From assembly GCF_026210795.1 (NCBI RefSeq), contig NC_089449.1, positions 2,728,001 through 2,792,000 on the forward strand: 64,000 nucleotides of DNA, read 5' to 3'. A program made the position numbers and the translations under genes. The DNA comes from Rhizophagus irregularis (Eukaryota; Glomeromycota; Glomeromycetes; Glomerales; Glomeraceae). The notes beneath the pieces are model-generated. The model ran no database searches and had not been told where the DNA came from. It worked only from the letters and a program-made list of their open reading frames with translations. Of the stretch, positions 33,130 to 43,322 are shown piece by piece (the stretch's first letter is position 1; every line of letters begins with the position of its first letter).

Positions 33130-34015
33130 TTAGGAGTTTATAAATTACCCGGGTTCTAAGATAGGAATTTTTTTTATTTCTAGTAAAATATCCAGGCCTT
33201 ATGAAATTGGATATGCAGTAATCCTGCACCGTGATAAAAATAGTTTAAAATATATAAGTAAAAATGTGTCAGTTTAATATTATTTTATAACATTTAGTTA
33301 ATATTAAAAAAAATAATTTATAAACTAATTAATAAAGATACTGTACCTTTGACTTTTTTTTTTTATTACTATATTATAAGTTATAAAATTTAAAAATATG
33401 CTAAAAAAATTATTTTTTAATAAAAGTATTTGTAAAATAAAAATTATTTTTTGTTAAACATTATAATTATAGTAATTTAATATAGGAAAAAACATTTTTA
33501 CGCGGGTGCGTAGCAACGCGCCCCCTTTTGGTAATTTTCTCATAGTAAATATGTCGATCATTTATTATCACGTGACATCGTTAAATTTTCTGATGTTTGA
33601 ATAAACGTCGCATAAACTTTATGTACATATTATAAAGCTTTCAAAAGACACGTACTATGCGTATTTTTGCTTGCCCTACAACTTTACTTTAAGACTAAAG
33701 TATGGTTTGAATGGTGTTTTTGACTTTTATATACTTATGAGATATTATAAAGGGTGCGTTGCAATGCACCTGCATATAAAATTTAAACCATTTAATATAT
33801 TATAAATTTTTTTGTTAAGTAAGGTTTTTAAAGACAGAAATTTTATTTTACAAGAAAAAACGAGATTAACATTGATAACATAATTATTAGAATGAAATAA
33901 AAATAAAATAGAGATTAATTTTGAGGTAATGCTAAAGTTAGTAAACTATTTTTATCATAGGTAGGGTTACTGCTTTGTGAAAAGGGAATACTATATGCAA
34001 TTCTAGACAGTAGCC
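33130..34015. repeat. Internal fragments of the TACCGT MITE family
   Basis: 'tttctagtaaaatatccagg' (33178-33197), with following 'gccttatgaaattggatatgcagtaatcctgcaccg', resembles 50730-50800. 'gggaatactatatgcaattc' with 'tagacagtagccc' (about 33985-34014) resembles the TIR at 50776-50804. These are degraded pieces of the MITE family found intact at 50551-50804 and 60295-60546. Around 33500 and 33750 short hairpins of the 'gggtgcgttgcaatgcacc' type also occur. Confidence 0.45.
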
Positions 34016-35330
34016 CTGTTTACTTCCATTTGATTTTTTTCAAAATTTTTAAAAATTGGAACAACAACTGAAACAACAGATTAAGAAAATTGATAATCTG
34101 TGTATTCCGAAATTTTAAAATGCAATACAGCTTTAACATGATCGGTTGAAAATAAAAAGAAAAAATTGAATATGATTTTATACTCAATTTTAATTTGCTA
34201 AAATTAATTACACTAGAATCGGATGAGCAGGGCTAGTATAAATATTTATAGTACATGACTTTGGTTAACTAAAATTTTCAATACCAATGCTATATTTGAG
34301 CAAGCTGAGTAATTTCTATTAATTTGCTACATTTATACAAAACCATGGATTATATAATTGTACAGTAGTATATATTCTACACAAAATAATTAGTGATTTA
34401 TAAAAATTTTATGCAATTATTTCTATTTTTGTTTAATAAACAGAGATTAACTGAAGATAATATTAACTAGGAAAGACTACTTCTTTATGCTCATATATAA
34501 ATCATGAAAATTTAAACAGTAGATAATATTTGTAATAATTTTGAATTTTTTGAAATAAACTAAAATTGTTCACATTTAAAAATAGTATTATAATAACTAT
34601 AGCAGGATAAAAAGAGATCATCACACAAACCACAAGTCTGGTGATAATTTCAAGGATAGAACAACATCCAATCCATTGGAACGAGTTTGAACCAAAAAAA
34701 GCTTAACTTACTATTTTTATCAAATTATTAAATTAATTTGGCAATGTACGTAGATCTATGCTAAAAGCCCAAAAGATGCTTATTTCCAAAAAAAGCCTAT
34801 GATCGAAAAGGAACAAAAAACAGGCGCACCTGCCGCAATCTGCTGCACCTGCCGCAATTAGGCGCCTAAAAACAGGCGCACCTGCTGCAATCAGGAGCAA
34901 CTGCCGCACTTAGGCGCCTCAGGCGCCTAAAACCAGGCGCATCCTGCGCATCAGGCGCCTAAAAACTATGTGCACCTGCCGCACTCAGGCGCCTAAAAAT
35001 AGGTGTACCTGCCGCACTTAGCGCATCAGGCGCCTAAAAACAGGCGCACCTGCCGCAAAATGCGGCACACTTTTGACCAGAGTTGCTTGCCATAAAAATC
35101 ATCCAAAAGATCAAAAAAATCTCTTAATAAGGAAAAGTCCTGCATATCAATAAGACAATTATTATTGATGACGAAAAAGATGATAATCTAACTGAAATTA
35201 GTGCGATTGAAATTGAAGAACGGAAGGTTTCACTAGAAGAAAGTTAGCTAAAGCTCAAACAATATGAAATTGATTTAAAATACAAAGAACTACAAATAAA
35301 AAAAATGGAAATGGAGATAATAATAATAAG

Positions 35331-36161
35331 TGATATTTGCTTAGATTTATTTTTTAGTATGTACAGAATAACTAATTCATTTTTGCTTAGATTTATTCTT
35401 TAGCATGTACAGCATAATTATTTTCTAGATAGTAATGTTTGCATATTGATATATATTAAATAAATATAATAAATATTAATTGTAAACAATTTTAATTTTA
35501 AGCGTTAAAAAAATTTAAGTAAGTACGATTTGTTTAAGTTTATACTGTATAACTAAAGTTGCAGGTGCGTTTTTTAAATAAATAGGATGGTACCGTACTG
35601 TACCTACAACATTGATAATATTAATATATATACAAACAGTACGGTATGATCATTAAAAAACATTAGTACCTGCATAAATCTGAACGTACCGTAATCAAAT
35701 GAGTAGATCGACTAGATCGTACCATAACCATTTAGGTAATATAAGAAATATAATATTCTGGGAGCATCCATCAATAATGAAAGGAAGTGATGGAAAGATT
35801 TTGCATTTCTCGTTTCCAATTAGCGGATCTTTTTGAGCTTGCAAAAAAGAGAATTTCTTTTTAGTGGTTTCTATTTATTAATTAAAAAATTTATGGTTTA
35901 AGTAAACTGTAAAAGGTATAGTAAAAGTAAAATATTTGATGATTATCCGTTATTAATAATTTTGCATACAGTTATAAAAGGTTGGTACTTGGTAAGACCT
36001 TTATTTTACGATTTTCTAACTTTTATTCTGGCTATCTTTGACGAACAAATTTTAACATTCTATATAGTGCAGCACTGCAGCAAGTAGGATCATGCTGCTC
36101 TTAGTTATACTGACTTATAGAATAATTCTTTCAATTTTTGTCAAATATCAATTAATACAGT
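35331..36161. other. Intergenic, no gene seen
   Basis: AT-rich. 'ggtaccgtactgtacc' (about 35589-35604) and 'acagtacggtat' (35636-35647) form a small inverted repeat. It may hold the right end of the older element noted at 31610. Nothing else. Confidence 0.35.
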
Positions 36162-36336
36162 CCCAGAAATAATATATATAGGGGTCAGGTGACGAAAAAT
36201 TTTTTTACTATGAGCAGACTTTTTATTTGACCTGATATTGTTCAGACATTAAGTTTACATGATTTATTTCTATTGTGAGAATCTTGAATGATGATGACGC
36301 ATTTGTGTTCCCTACCCCTACATATATTTTTCTGGG
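36162..36336. mobile_element. 175-bp MITE upstream of DUF4419 copy 3
   Basis: The left end CCCAGAAATAATATATATAG followed by GGGT is mirrored by the right end ACCCCTACATATATTTTTCT followed by GGG (36314-36336). No coding capacity. It ends 162 bp before the start codon at 36498, so it lies in the presumed promoter of that gene. No unambiguous target-site duplication. Confidence 0.65.
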
Positions 36337-36497
36337 TCCTTACTAACGATCATGTGCGTCTTACAAGATTTTACTATTTGTTCCACATACGCTAATTATT
36401 TTGTGACACATATATAGTGGTTAACTAATTTGTATAAGATGTGAGTTTAACTCAAACCTATTCTATATTCATTTCTTTCATAAGAAACGCAAGGAAA

Positions 36498-37565
36498 ATG
36501 AGTACCCAAATCCTTACTGAAAAAGTTGACCTTGAGAATAATCTTAATGAGCATATTTCAATTAAAGATAAAATTTCTCAAAATTTTTCTGAAACAACCA
36601 TTCATGCCATCTCTGTTGATTACGATGAATCTTCCTCAATTAATCAATCTGTGCTTGAATGTACAATGACTTCTCATGGATTTGCTGCTGCAATTCTTCA
36701 TGCTTACAGCAATCACCAACATTTACGTTTAACACCCGATGATATTTGGTTAACTATTGCACAAGGAGTTAGTCATCATATTAATTATAACGCAGAAAAA
36801 TTTCGTTCTCGCTTTGTTGATCACGAAGGTAAAAAACAGATTTCTGTTTATGTCGGTGACATTTTGTATAGTGAAAATACTAGTCTCAAAGGTGATTGGC
36901 CCGAAGTAGTAAATAGGTTGGTCGTGAAAACCGATCAAGCTGTAGAAAAAATTGATATAAAATCTCTTTTAGAATGTGATTTTACAACTACAACAAAAAC
37001 TTCTCTTACTGCTAGTCGTATTGTTCTTTTAGATATGGTTAAGGCTTATTTTACATATAAACTTCGTACAAGATGTGGAATTCCTAAAGTTACTCTTGAA
37101 GGTACTTTAGAAGATTGGATAAAGTTACAAGAGAAAGTCATTCAATTACGTCAATTAGATTTAGATATGGATTTTTGGTTAGATAGATTGGACCCCGTTA
37201 TATGGAAATTAGTAGAAACTTATAAAGGTGAAGTTGACCAAGAATTTTGGGCAACAATCGCCTCAAGACAACGATTTGGTTCGGGTTTTAGTGGTGATAT
37301 TAGTGGGTGGATGGCGGCTTTTTATCCTTATAAAAAAAATGGAACAAAAATAGGACATAATTCACTTGTACCATCTAGTATCCCTAGTGGAAATGTTGCA
37401 GTTCCATTTACGACTGATACTGAACTTAAATTAAAATTTGTTGCAGGATTTTTAGGTGCGCAACAAAATGCTTTTGAAAACTCTAATGAATTAGTTGTTT
37501 CACCAATTATTGGTTGGTTTATTATTGATGATATAATTACAGCAGATGAAAAAGATGATGAATAA
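36498..37565 (+). CDS. DUF4419 domain-containing protein (copy 3, diverged)
   Basis: Single-exon gene for a 355-residue protein. The first in-frame ATG is at 36441, but the start at 36498 is preferred because MSTQILTEK there aligns with the MSTQVLTKK start of the other copies, while the 19 extra upstream residues have no counterpart. All family blocks are present (HGFAAAILHAY, PDDIWLTIAQG, HINYNAEKFRSRFV, DFTTTTKTS, CGIPKVTLEGTLEDW, GSGFSGDISGWMAAF, GWFIIDD). It differs from copies 1 and 2 at roughly one residue in five and is on the opposite strand. Its downstream flank resembles 2600-2790 read in reverse. An independent, older family member; function unknown. Confidence 0.92.
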   Translation: MSTQILTEKVDLENNLNEHISIKDKISQNFSETTIHAISVDYDESSSINQSVLECTMTSHGFAAAILHAYSNHQHLRLTPDDIWLTIAQGVSHHINYNAEKFRSRFVDHEGKKQISVYVGDILYSENTSLKGDWPEVVNRLVVKTDQAVEKIDIKSLLECDFTTTTKTSLTASRIVLLDMVKAYFTYKLRTRCGIPKVTLEGTLEDWIKLQEKVIQLRQLDLDMDFWLDRLDPVIWKLVETYKGEVDQEFWATIASRQRFGSGFSGDISGWMAAFYPYKKNGTKIGHNSLVPSSIPSGNVAVPFTTDTELKLKFVAGFLGAQQNAFENSNELVVSPIIGWFIIDDIITADEKDDE

Positions 37566-39250
37566 ATTAGAAATGATAAATTATTTATGAGACTGTTAAA
37601 ACTTTGCCTTTTTTTTTACTTTAAATTATGACAACCAATTTCAATAAAGCTTCTTATATTATTTTTACATCTATCGTGCAATAATGTATGTCAAAGATAT
37701 TAATCAATGGTTCTTTTATATATTAATAATCTAAATTTGAAAAAAAAATTATTTATTGAATGAAAACAATTAAAAATGAATTATCCTCTATACTCTTCAA
37801 ATATTAATACGTTAACTTCATCATATTCTTATATTAAAATGTTAAGAATTTTACGATTCGAAATTTAAATTTAAAACTTAACATAACGGTATATATTATA
37901 GTGAATGTTTATTATAAAAAAACAACGCGAGCGTTTGAACACTATGTTTACGCACTAATTTTAACTTTTATGAATTATAGTTGGTATCATATAAAAGGTC
38001 GTTGTATGGAATTTTTGTTTTACAGCATGAGTTTTGCCACATATTGTTAATACTCATTCTTTGGACATTCACACTTTGCAAACTATCTTTCTTAAGAGTA
38101 TCCCTCCACTATTAGCTTACGAATACATTAAAATGATAATATAATCAAGTTAATAATAATTTAAGAGAAGAAAAAGAATTGAACAATACAGTAAAGTATT
38201 TGTACTAGAAGCTTCAAATTTGTCATCAGTAAAAACAAGTAAAGATGATATTGACATGATGGAGAATGACAAAGACGCGGTTGCCGTAAAGTACTAGTCC
38301 GTCCCAATCCGTCAATAATTTTATCTGATGGTTGTAAAGTTCATATCGCCAAGAACTGTTTATAAATATTAGCTTAAAAATGGTGACAAATACAATATAT
38401 ATCGGCAAAATTTAGTAAATTTGTTTGAAGCTTCCTTACTACTCTAAAAAAGAATATAATCGTTTATTAAGAAAATAAGCGAGTCAAAACTCAATCCTGC
38501 TAATCCGCATCTTTTATAAACGCATGTTAAACAGAACCCTACCATTATCTTAATTATTTTGGGCGAAAAAAATGATATAATAGGTTAAATGAGACAATAA
38601 ACAATAAAAACACTAATAGTGTTGCGAAAATCATAAATACAATAAATCATGTGATCCTTAAGTTCTGAAATCTTATTTACTTATTTTCATAGGATTTTTG
38701 ATATCAGGTGTCAATAACGCGTAGCGCTCTCATAAAAACCCATATGTATAGCTAATAGTAAAAAGTTTTCTATATTTCTGGGTCCTCGTATAGCATTTTA
38801 GTTCTGCAAGAGACGAGAAGTTTCCCAAATGAAACAAATTTCCACTTCATTCTATATTCAAAATTTTATTGCTAAACTCTTCTAAATTATGTTGAAAGGT
38901 AAATCATAATTATAGATACCTGTCAAATCTCCCTCAAGTAGTTTCCACATAACTATTATTACATCAATGATATTAATATAATCTTTAGCTGGCATCTATA
39001 CTCATAATACACATCTCATACAATAGCAAATGATATAAAATAAGATCATGAATGGATTGAGAACTGGGAAGTCTTACTATAATTATTTAAATAATTTGTG
39101 CATTGGCAAAATCATAAAAAAATATTTTTTTTTATTTTCAGGCACTTAAAAATAATTTAGATGAACTTTATTCGTTTATAATTTCACATCAAGACTTGTT
39201 ACATGTGAATAAATAAAAAAGCTACATATATTTAATCTTAAGAATTACAA
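37566..39250. other. Intergenic, no gene seen
   Basis: The first 200 bp resemble, in reverse, the flank beside the relic at 2765-2990. The rest is AT-rich without supported ORF or repeat. 'atttctgggtcct' (38776-38788) repeats the outer border sequence of the MITE at 36336 and could be a solo end. Confidence 0.35.
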
Positions 39251-41570
39251 TTAAAGGGAGACGTTATATTTTTTCAAAGCTTCAGTCGCCGATTTATAAT
39301 TTTTTAACGCAGCAATTTTGAGATATTCAATACCTTTTTCTTTATTTTCAGGGACTTGGCGTTTACCTTTATAATAAACATCTCCCAAATTATATATAGC
39401 TACAACATTACCATTTTCTGCAGATTTCGTTAAATATTCTAAGAAAATGTCTTTATCATAAGGTAAATCAGGATTCTTAATGAACGCGAAAGCATATCTT
39501 AATTGAGCCTCTGCAATACCAGCATCTGCTGCTATTTTAAATAATCTAACGGCCTCTTTTCGATCTTTTTCGACAAAATATCCTTCCCATAGGTAATACC
39601 CCTTCCAATAAATTGCTAATTTATTACCGAATTCTGCATGAGCTTTAAAAATGATCCAAGGGAGTTTATAATCTTCTGCTGTTTTCAATTCTCTAGATTT
39701 ATTGTGATGAAGGTCAAGCCCTTTTTGTAAAGGTAATAATTCAAAATCATCATCTTCATCACCAAGAATTAAATCAGAAAATTCGTCAGTATCGGTTTCA
39801 CTTTGACTTGTTTGTGAAATTGCCAAAGAAGTAACCGACTCATTTATACTTTTCTCGTATGGATGTCCTTCGAAAGAATGGGTTTTAGCTAATGTTTCAA
39901 GAATTTTTGAAACAACTGGATCTTCTGGTCGTCGTTTAGGATCTTGTTGCCATGCTAATTCAATGATATTTTTAAAGCCTTCAATAATATCACTTGGACC
40001 ATCTTCAAATTCTAAGGTCTCTCGTTTTTCTTCCATAACATGTTTTGATATTTCATTAGGTTTAAGATATTCATACGGAATTCTGTTAAAAGAGAGTTCC
40101 CAAAGAAACATTCCAAAACTGTACATTTCACATTTATAAGTATACGGTACGTATTTTTTTGATCCAAAACTTTCAATCTTTTCTGGAGCCATCCAACGAA
40201 TTACATCGATAATATCTGTTAATTCATGAGATTCATCTTCTATTCCACGACTGAGATCGAAATTAGTTATTTTACATTTATATCCATTATCTGTTACCTA
40301 TAAAAAAAAAAAAATTAAAATGTCAATGAAAAGTAAGTAATATGGATAATTACTAGTGAATTATGCGAAAACTGACCAATATATTTTCCGCTTTTATATT
40401 ATGATGTAAAATGCCTAAAATAATGATGATATTTAATTCTAAAACTTTTAAATATTAAATAAATACAAATATTAAAATGGGTAAAAATGTACCAATAACG
40501 TGAAGGAAACCAAGACCTCGAGAAACATCCCTTGCTATGTATAATTTAGCCTGCCAAGTAAGTGTTATTTTTTTTTTTCCTTCGTAAACATCCTTTAAAT
40601 TTCCTAATTCAGCCCACTCGAAAATCATACAATTTCCAATATCCAATTTTGAAATTCCAAAGAATCTAATTATATGAGGACATTCATGTAATTGATTCCA
40701 AATAGCTAAAGTTCCACGAACTCTCTTTGAATCAGGACTATCTTCATCAATAGAAGTATTGATTTTTTTACAAGCCACATCAAGAGTTTTATATTTCATG
40801 AGTTTAACATTACCATGATAATCAGTTAAATCGTGCGGTGTAATATCTCTTGGATCAATTCGTGGTGGTTCAAAGAGTAGATTTTTATCACTATTCTTTT
40901 CCAAATTTTCAACTTTTGCAGCAAGAACTGTTGTAAGATTATAATTATCAGACATTCCTTTATGAATATTTTGATAGTATTCTTTTAATTCTTGCAAAGT
41001 TGTTTTAATTGTACTGTCTTCCTTTTCACGATCAATAACTTGATCAATAGAGATGGCAAGATGTAACGCTTTATAAGCATGATCAAAATCATCTCTAATA
41101 ACTTCAAATTGACTTTTAACATATGCAGCATTAAAAAATTCTATAAATTTGTTCATTGAGGAAACCTCTTTAACAAAACTTTCAATTTGTATTAATATTT
41201 CATTAAAATGAAGAAACGCTTCATAATAACTTTTTTCTTGAAATTGGGCTCCATTATTAATACTTCTTTTTAATAATTTGATTGATGTTACAGCCAATTC
41301 TACTCTGTCTGCCATTACTCTACAAATTTCTTTATTGTATTTTGCTAGGTCATAACATTCTATGATCGAATTTGCTAGACCGATTGCTGTATCTAAATAT
41401 GGTACAAATTTCTGAGCGATTTCCGTTGCGGTTTTAAAAGCTACTTTTGCATTTTCTTTACTACTTTTTTTGAATGATATTTTGTATTTTTTGGATTTTT
41501 TATCTGATTCAACTTTACCATTATCAGGTTCAGAAGTTACTTTTAAAGAATTCTTATTAAAAATATCCAT
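39251..41570 (-). CDS. MLKL-like helical domain, pseudokinase and Sel1 repeats
   Basis: Exons (minus): 41570-40493, 40414-40377, 40297-39251; introns of 78 and 79 nt; 720 residues. Residues ~10-40 are Lys/Ser-rich. Residues ~42-165 form amphipathic helices like the four-helix bundle of MLKL-type proteins, with further helices to ~226. Residues ~250-500 are a protein-kinase fold: the VAIK lysine is kept (VACKK, Lys268), but there is no Gly loop, the HRD aspartate is Asn (HHN, 363-365), and DFG is NFD (384-386). The activation-segment APE (409-411) and the helix F region (CEMYSFGMFLWEL) are kept. It is therefore predicted to be catalytically inactive. Residues ~590-717 are about three Sel1-like repeats (GYYLWEGYFVEKDRKEAVRL and NLGDVYYKGKRQVPENKEKG types). 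Known MLKL proteins couple a pseudokinase switch to membrane damage by the helical bundle; applying this here is inference. Confidence 0.85.
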
Positions 41571-43203
41571 TTCGTAAATAGAGTTTGAATTTAGTATAAT
41601 TAATGTTTTATAAAACTCGTTCCCCTATTTATACTTAAAATTTGTGCAACGAAAAAACGTTACATACTACGCACAATGTTGTTGTGTTACCTACTGTGAT
41701 ATTGTATAAAGAAAAGAAACATGTTTAGAAGGCAGTTGTGTGAAACGTCTCAGTTCTAAATCAAGTAATTTTGGTAGCATTTAAACAAGGATCTTCTATA
41801 AAATTTGCTTATTTAACTGACAAATCAGAAAGTGATTATTAACTTTGCATATATTGTATAAATTTATTAAACTAAATATGGATAGAAAAAAAAAAAAGTT
41901 ACCGTAAGAAGGTTAACCTGTATTCAAATAATTATTCATTATTCTGTCGTACTTTGAATTTCGTAAATCATATTTTTTTACCGTACGTGATAAACATAAA
42001 GCATATTAGCATACTATCAGTTTCATACGAGAGTGTCTACTAATCCATATGGAATTACGATCCACCTATGATGTATTTAAAAATTATGTCACAGAATAGT
42101 ATTAATTTAATTAAATTTATTTCAAGATTATTTCTTTCTTGTGTTTCTTTCTTGAACATTTCAGAAGCATTCATAAAGATTTATCCTTACCCAAGAAGAA
42201 TATAGTGATTTGTTAAAAAGCACGTGGCCGGAAGGCTCGAAAGCCGACAATAAGATATTTTCTTAGGATGGATTTATCAATTATTACTAAGTTTTTCAGT
42301 AAAGAAGCAAAATTTGTCATATGTTCCATGTTGAATTTTACCATATTTTGGTAGGAAGACATTTAAATACAAGAGATGTAGCTAGCAGTTGGTCAGAAAT
42401 AGATAATGTATATTTGACCTTTAAAGTAAAAGTCTGCATAGTCCTATATTTCTGTACCAATCTGTGATCTGTAACTAGTATCAGAGCTTCGTAGGTTGAA
42501 TTTTTCACATTATATTAGGTCGACTTAAACCTTTTATTTAATACAATCTGATCAATATATATCAAAAATGAATTTTTTCATTTACAAATTTTATTAAAAT
42601 TAAATATTTTTTAAATTTTGTATAAGCAAAGAATTACTAACGTTTGTCCTATTGTAGAAGTTAAATGTATTGCACCAAAATGGTTTTCGTTCTTTAATCA
42701 GAGCGATCTTTTGCTATCATAATATAGATAATTTAATTATAGAGTACAAAAATAAATAATTCTGTCTAATGACATCGGGTCAGGTATATTGTTATGTAAC
42801 TCAGAACATATTAATAATGCTCCTCTACGAATTATTGTTTGATTTATGCCTCTGTTCACTTTTATTATTAACATAACCTCTGTACTAATCTTGTTCATTC
42901 ATTGCACCATTGAAGTCACGCCGTCACAGCTGAACACTAAAATCATCAAATTACTTGGGGACTTGGCTCTTCAAATTGAAACTATCAGGATATTTTTTAT
43001 TTTGATTTTATATTTATTTATTATTTTTATTTGATTAGTTTCTCATCACAATCATATTCTTTTCTAGTTATTTTTTTTTCGTATTCCTTAGTTCGTATAT
43101 ATATTTTAATAATTAATAATTAGTTAAGTTGTGAAATATATTAAATTCAAACATTGCATTTTATAAAATAATAATATTTGACTAAAATAATTTTACGGGA
43201 TCC
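41571..43203. other. Intergenic, upstream of pseudokinase gene
   Basis: The first few hundred bases upstream of the start at 41570 are the presumed promoter region; no motif is assignable. The 62-codon frame at 42846-43034 is hydrophobic and begins MPLFTFIINITSVLILFIHC. It could be a secretory leader but has no downstream continuation, so it is not called a gene. Confidence 0.35.
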
Positions 43204-43322
43204 ATACAAAATCCCGAATGTCAAAATCCCGAAAATCCTGAACCGGCCAGCATTATGCTTAATGCTGGTCAATTTTTCGGGGGATTTCGTACTATTCGGG
43301 ATTTTGACATTCGGGTTTTGGA
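43204..43322. mobile_element. Short fold-back MITE
   Basis: CCCGAATGTCAAAATCCCGA (43213-43232) is the exact reverse complement of 43296-43315, and GGCCAGCATT (43245-43254) nearly mirrors AATGCTGGTC (43261-43270). The outer AAAA.CCCG borders extend the match. About 119 bp, no coding capacity. The frame at 43255-43488 starts inside it and is probably fortuitous. The CCGAATGTC/AATCCCG phrases resemble those of family A (23741, 52601), suggesting a related transposase. Confidence 0.7.

Larger units (their letters stand above)
32202..35093. mobile_element. 2.9 kb element with ~450 bp GC-rich TIRs
   Basis: 32202-32649 is the approximate reverse complement of 34641-35093. The sequence AAAAATC stands directly outside both ends (32195-32201 and 35094-35100), a 7-bp match fitting a target-site duplication. 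The TIRs contain tandem units of the type 'gcggcaggtgcgcctgtttt' plus 'taggcgcctga', far richer in GC than anything else here. Long TIRs with tandem units and a 7-9 bp target duplication are most like Mutator-like (MULE) elements; this is inference. The interior (32650-34640) has no transposase frame, so the element is non-autonomous or gutted. Confidence 0.8.
31841..35330 (+). pseudogene. Coiled-coil gene split by a 2.9 kb insertion
   Basis: A first short coding block (SEDIDEPLEYDPF) ends at a GT donor near 31872. After a ~90-nt intron the second exon starts at about 31963 and encodes an acidic N-terminus (DTEEINQDDEESEVAVF) and a conserved-looking block (VPIEYPATSDEGIAYVYHVE, HDVNFELIKLFY). 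Reading is lost in an A9 run next to the insertion. Beyond the insertion (from 35094) coding resumes: Ser/Lys-rich residues, then an acidic patch (IDDEKDDNLTE) and a coiled coil (EIEERKVSLEES, a stop, LKLKQYEIDLKYKELQIKKM). The insert plus at least one in-frame stop make it a pseudogene. The coiled-coil tail with EIEERK is reminiscent of transposon-associated DNA-binding proteins in these fungi, but the family is not identified. Confidence 0.55.

Noticed and set aside
36441-36497. Upstream start of the plus-strand DUF4419 gene, adding 19 residues
   Set aside because: The added residues have no counterpart in paralogues, whose start aligns with 36498.
40455-40492. Protein end at 40455 as the true C-terminus of the pseudokinase
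   Set aside because: The reading-through tail is intronic; splicing at 40493 restores a kinase catalytic loop with matching phase. It is kept only as a possible retained-intron isoform.
42846-43034. 62-codon ORF with a signal-like hydrophobic start
   Set aside because: Hydrophobic throughout, no mature region and no splice continuation found; could be a secreted peptide but cannot be supported.
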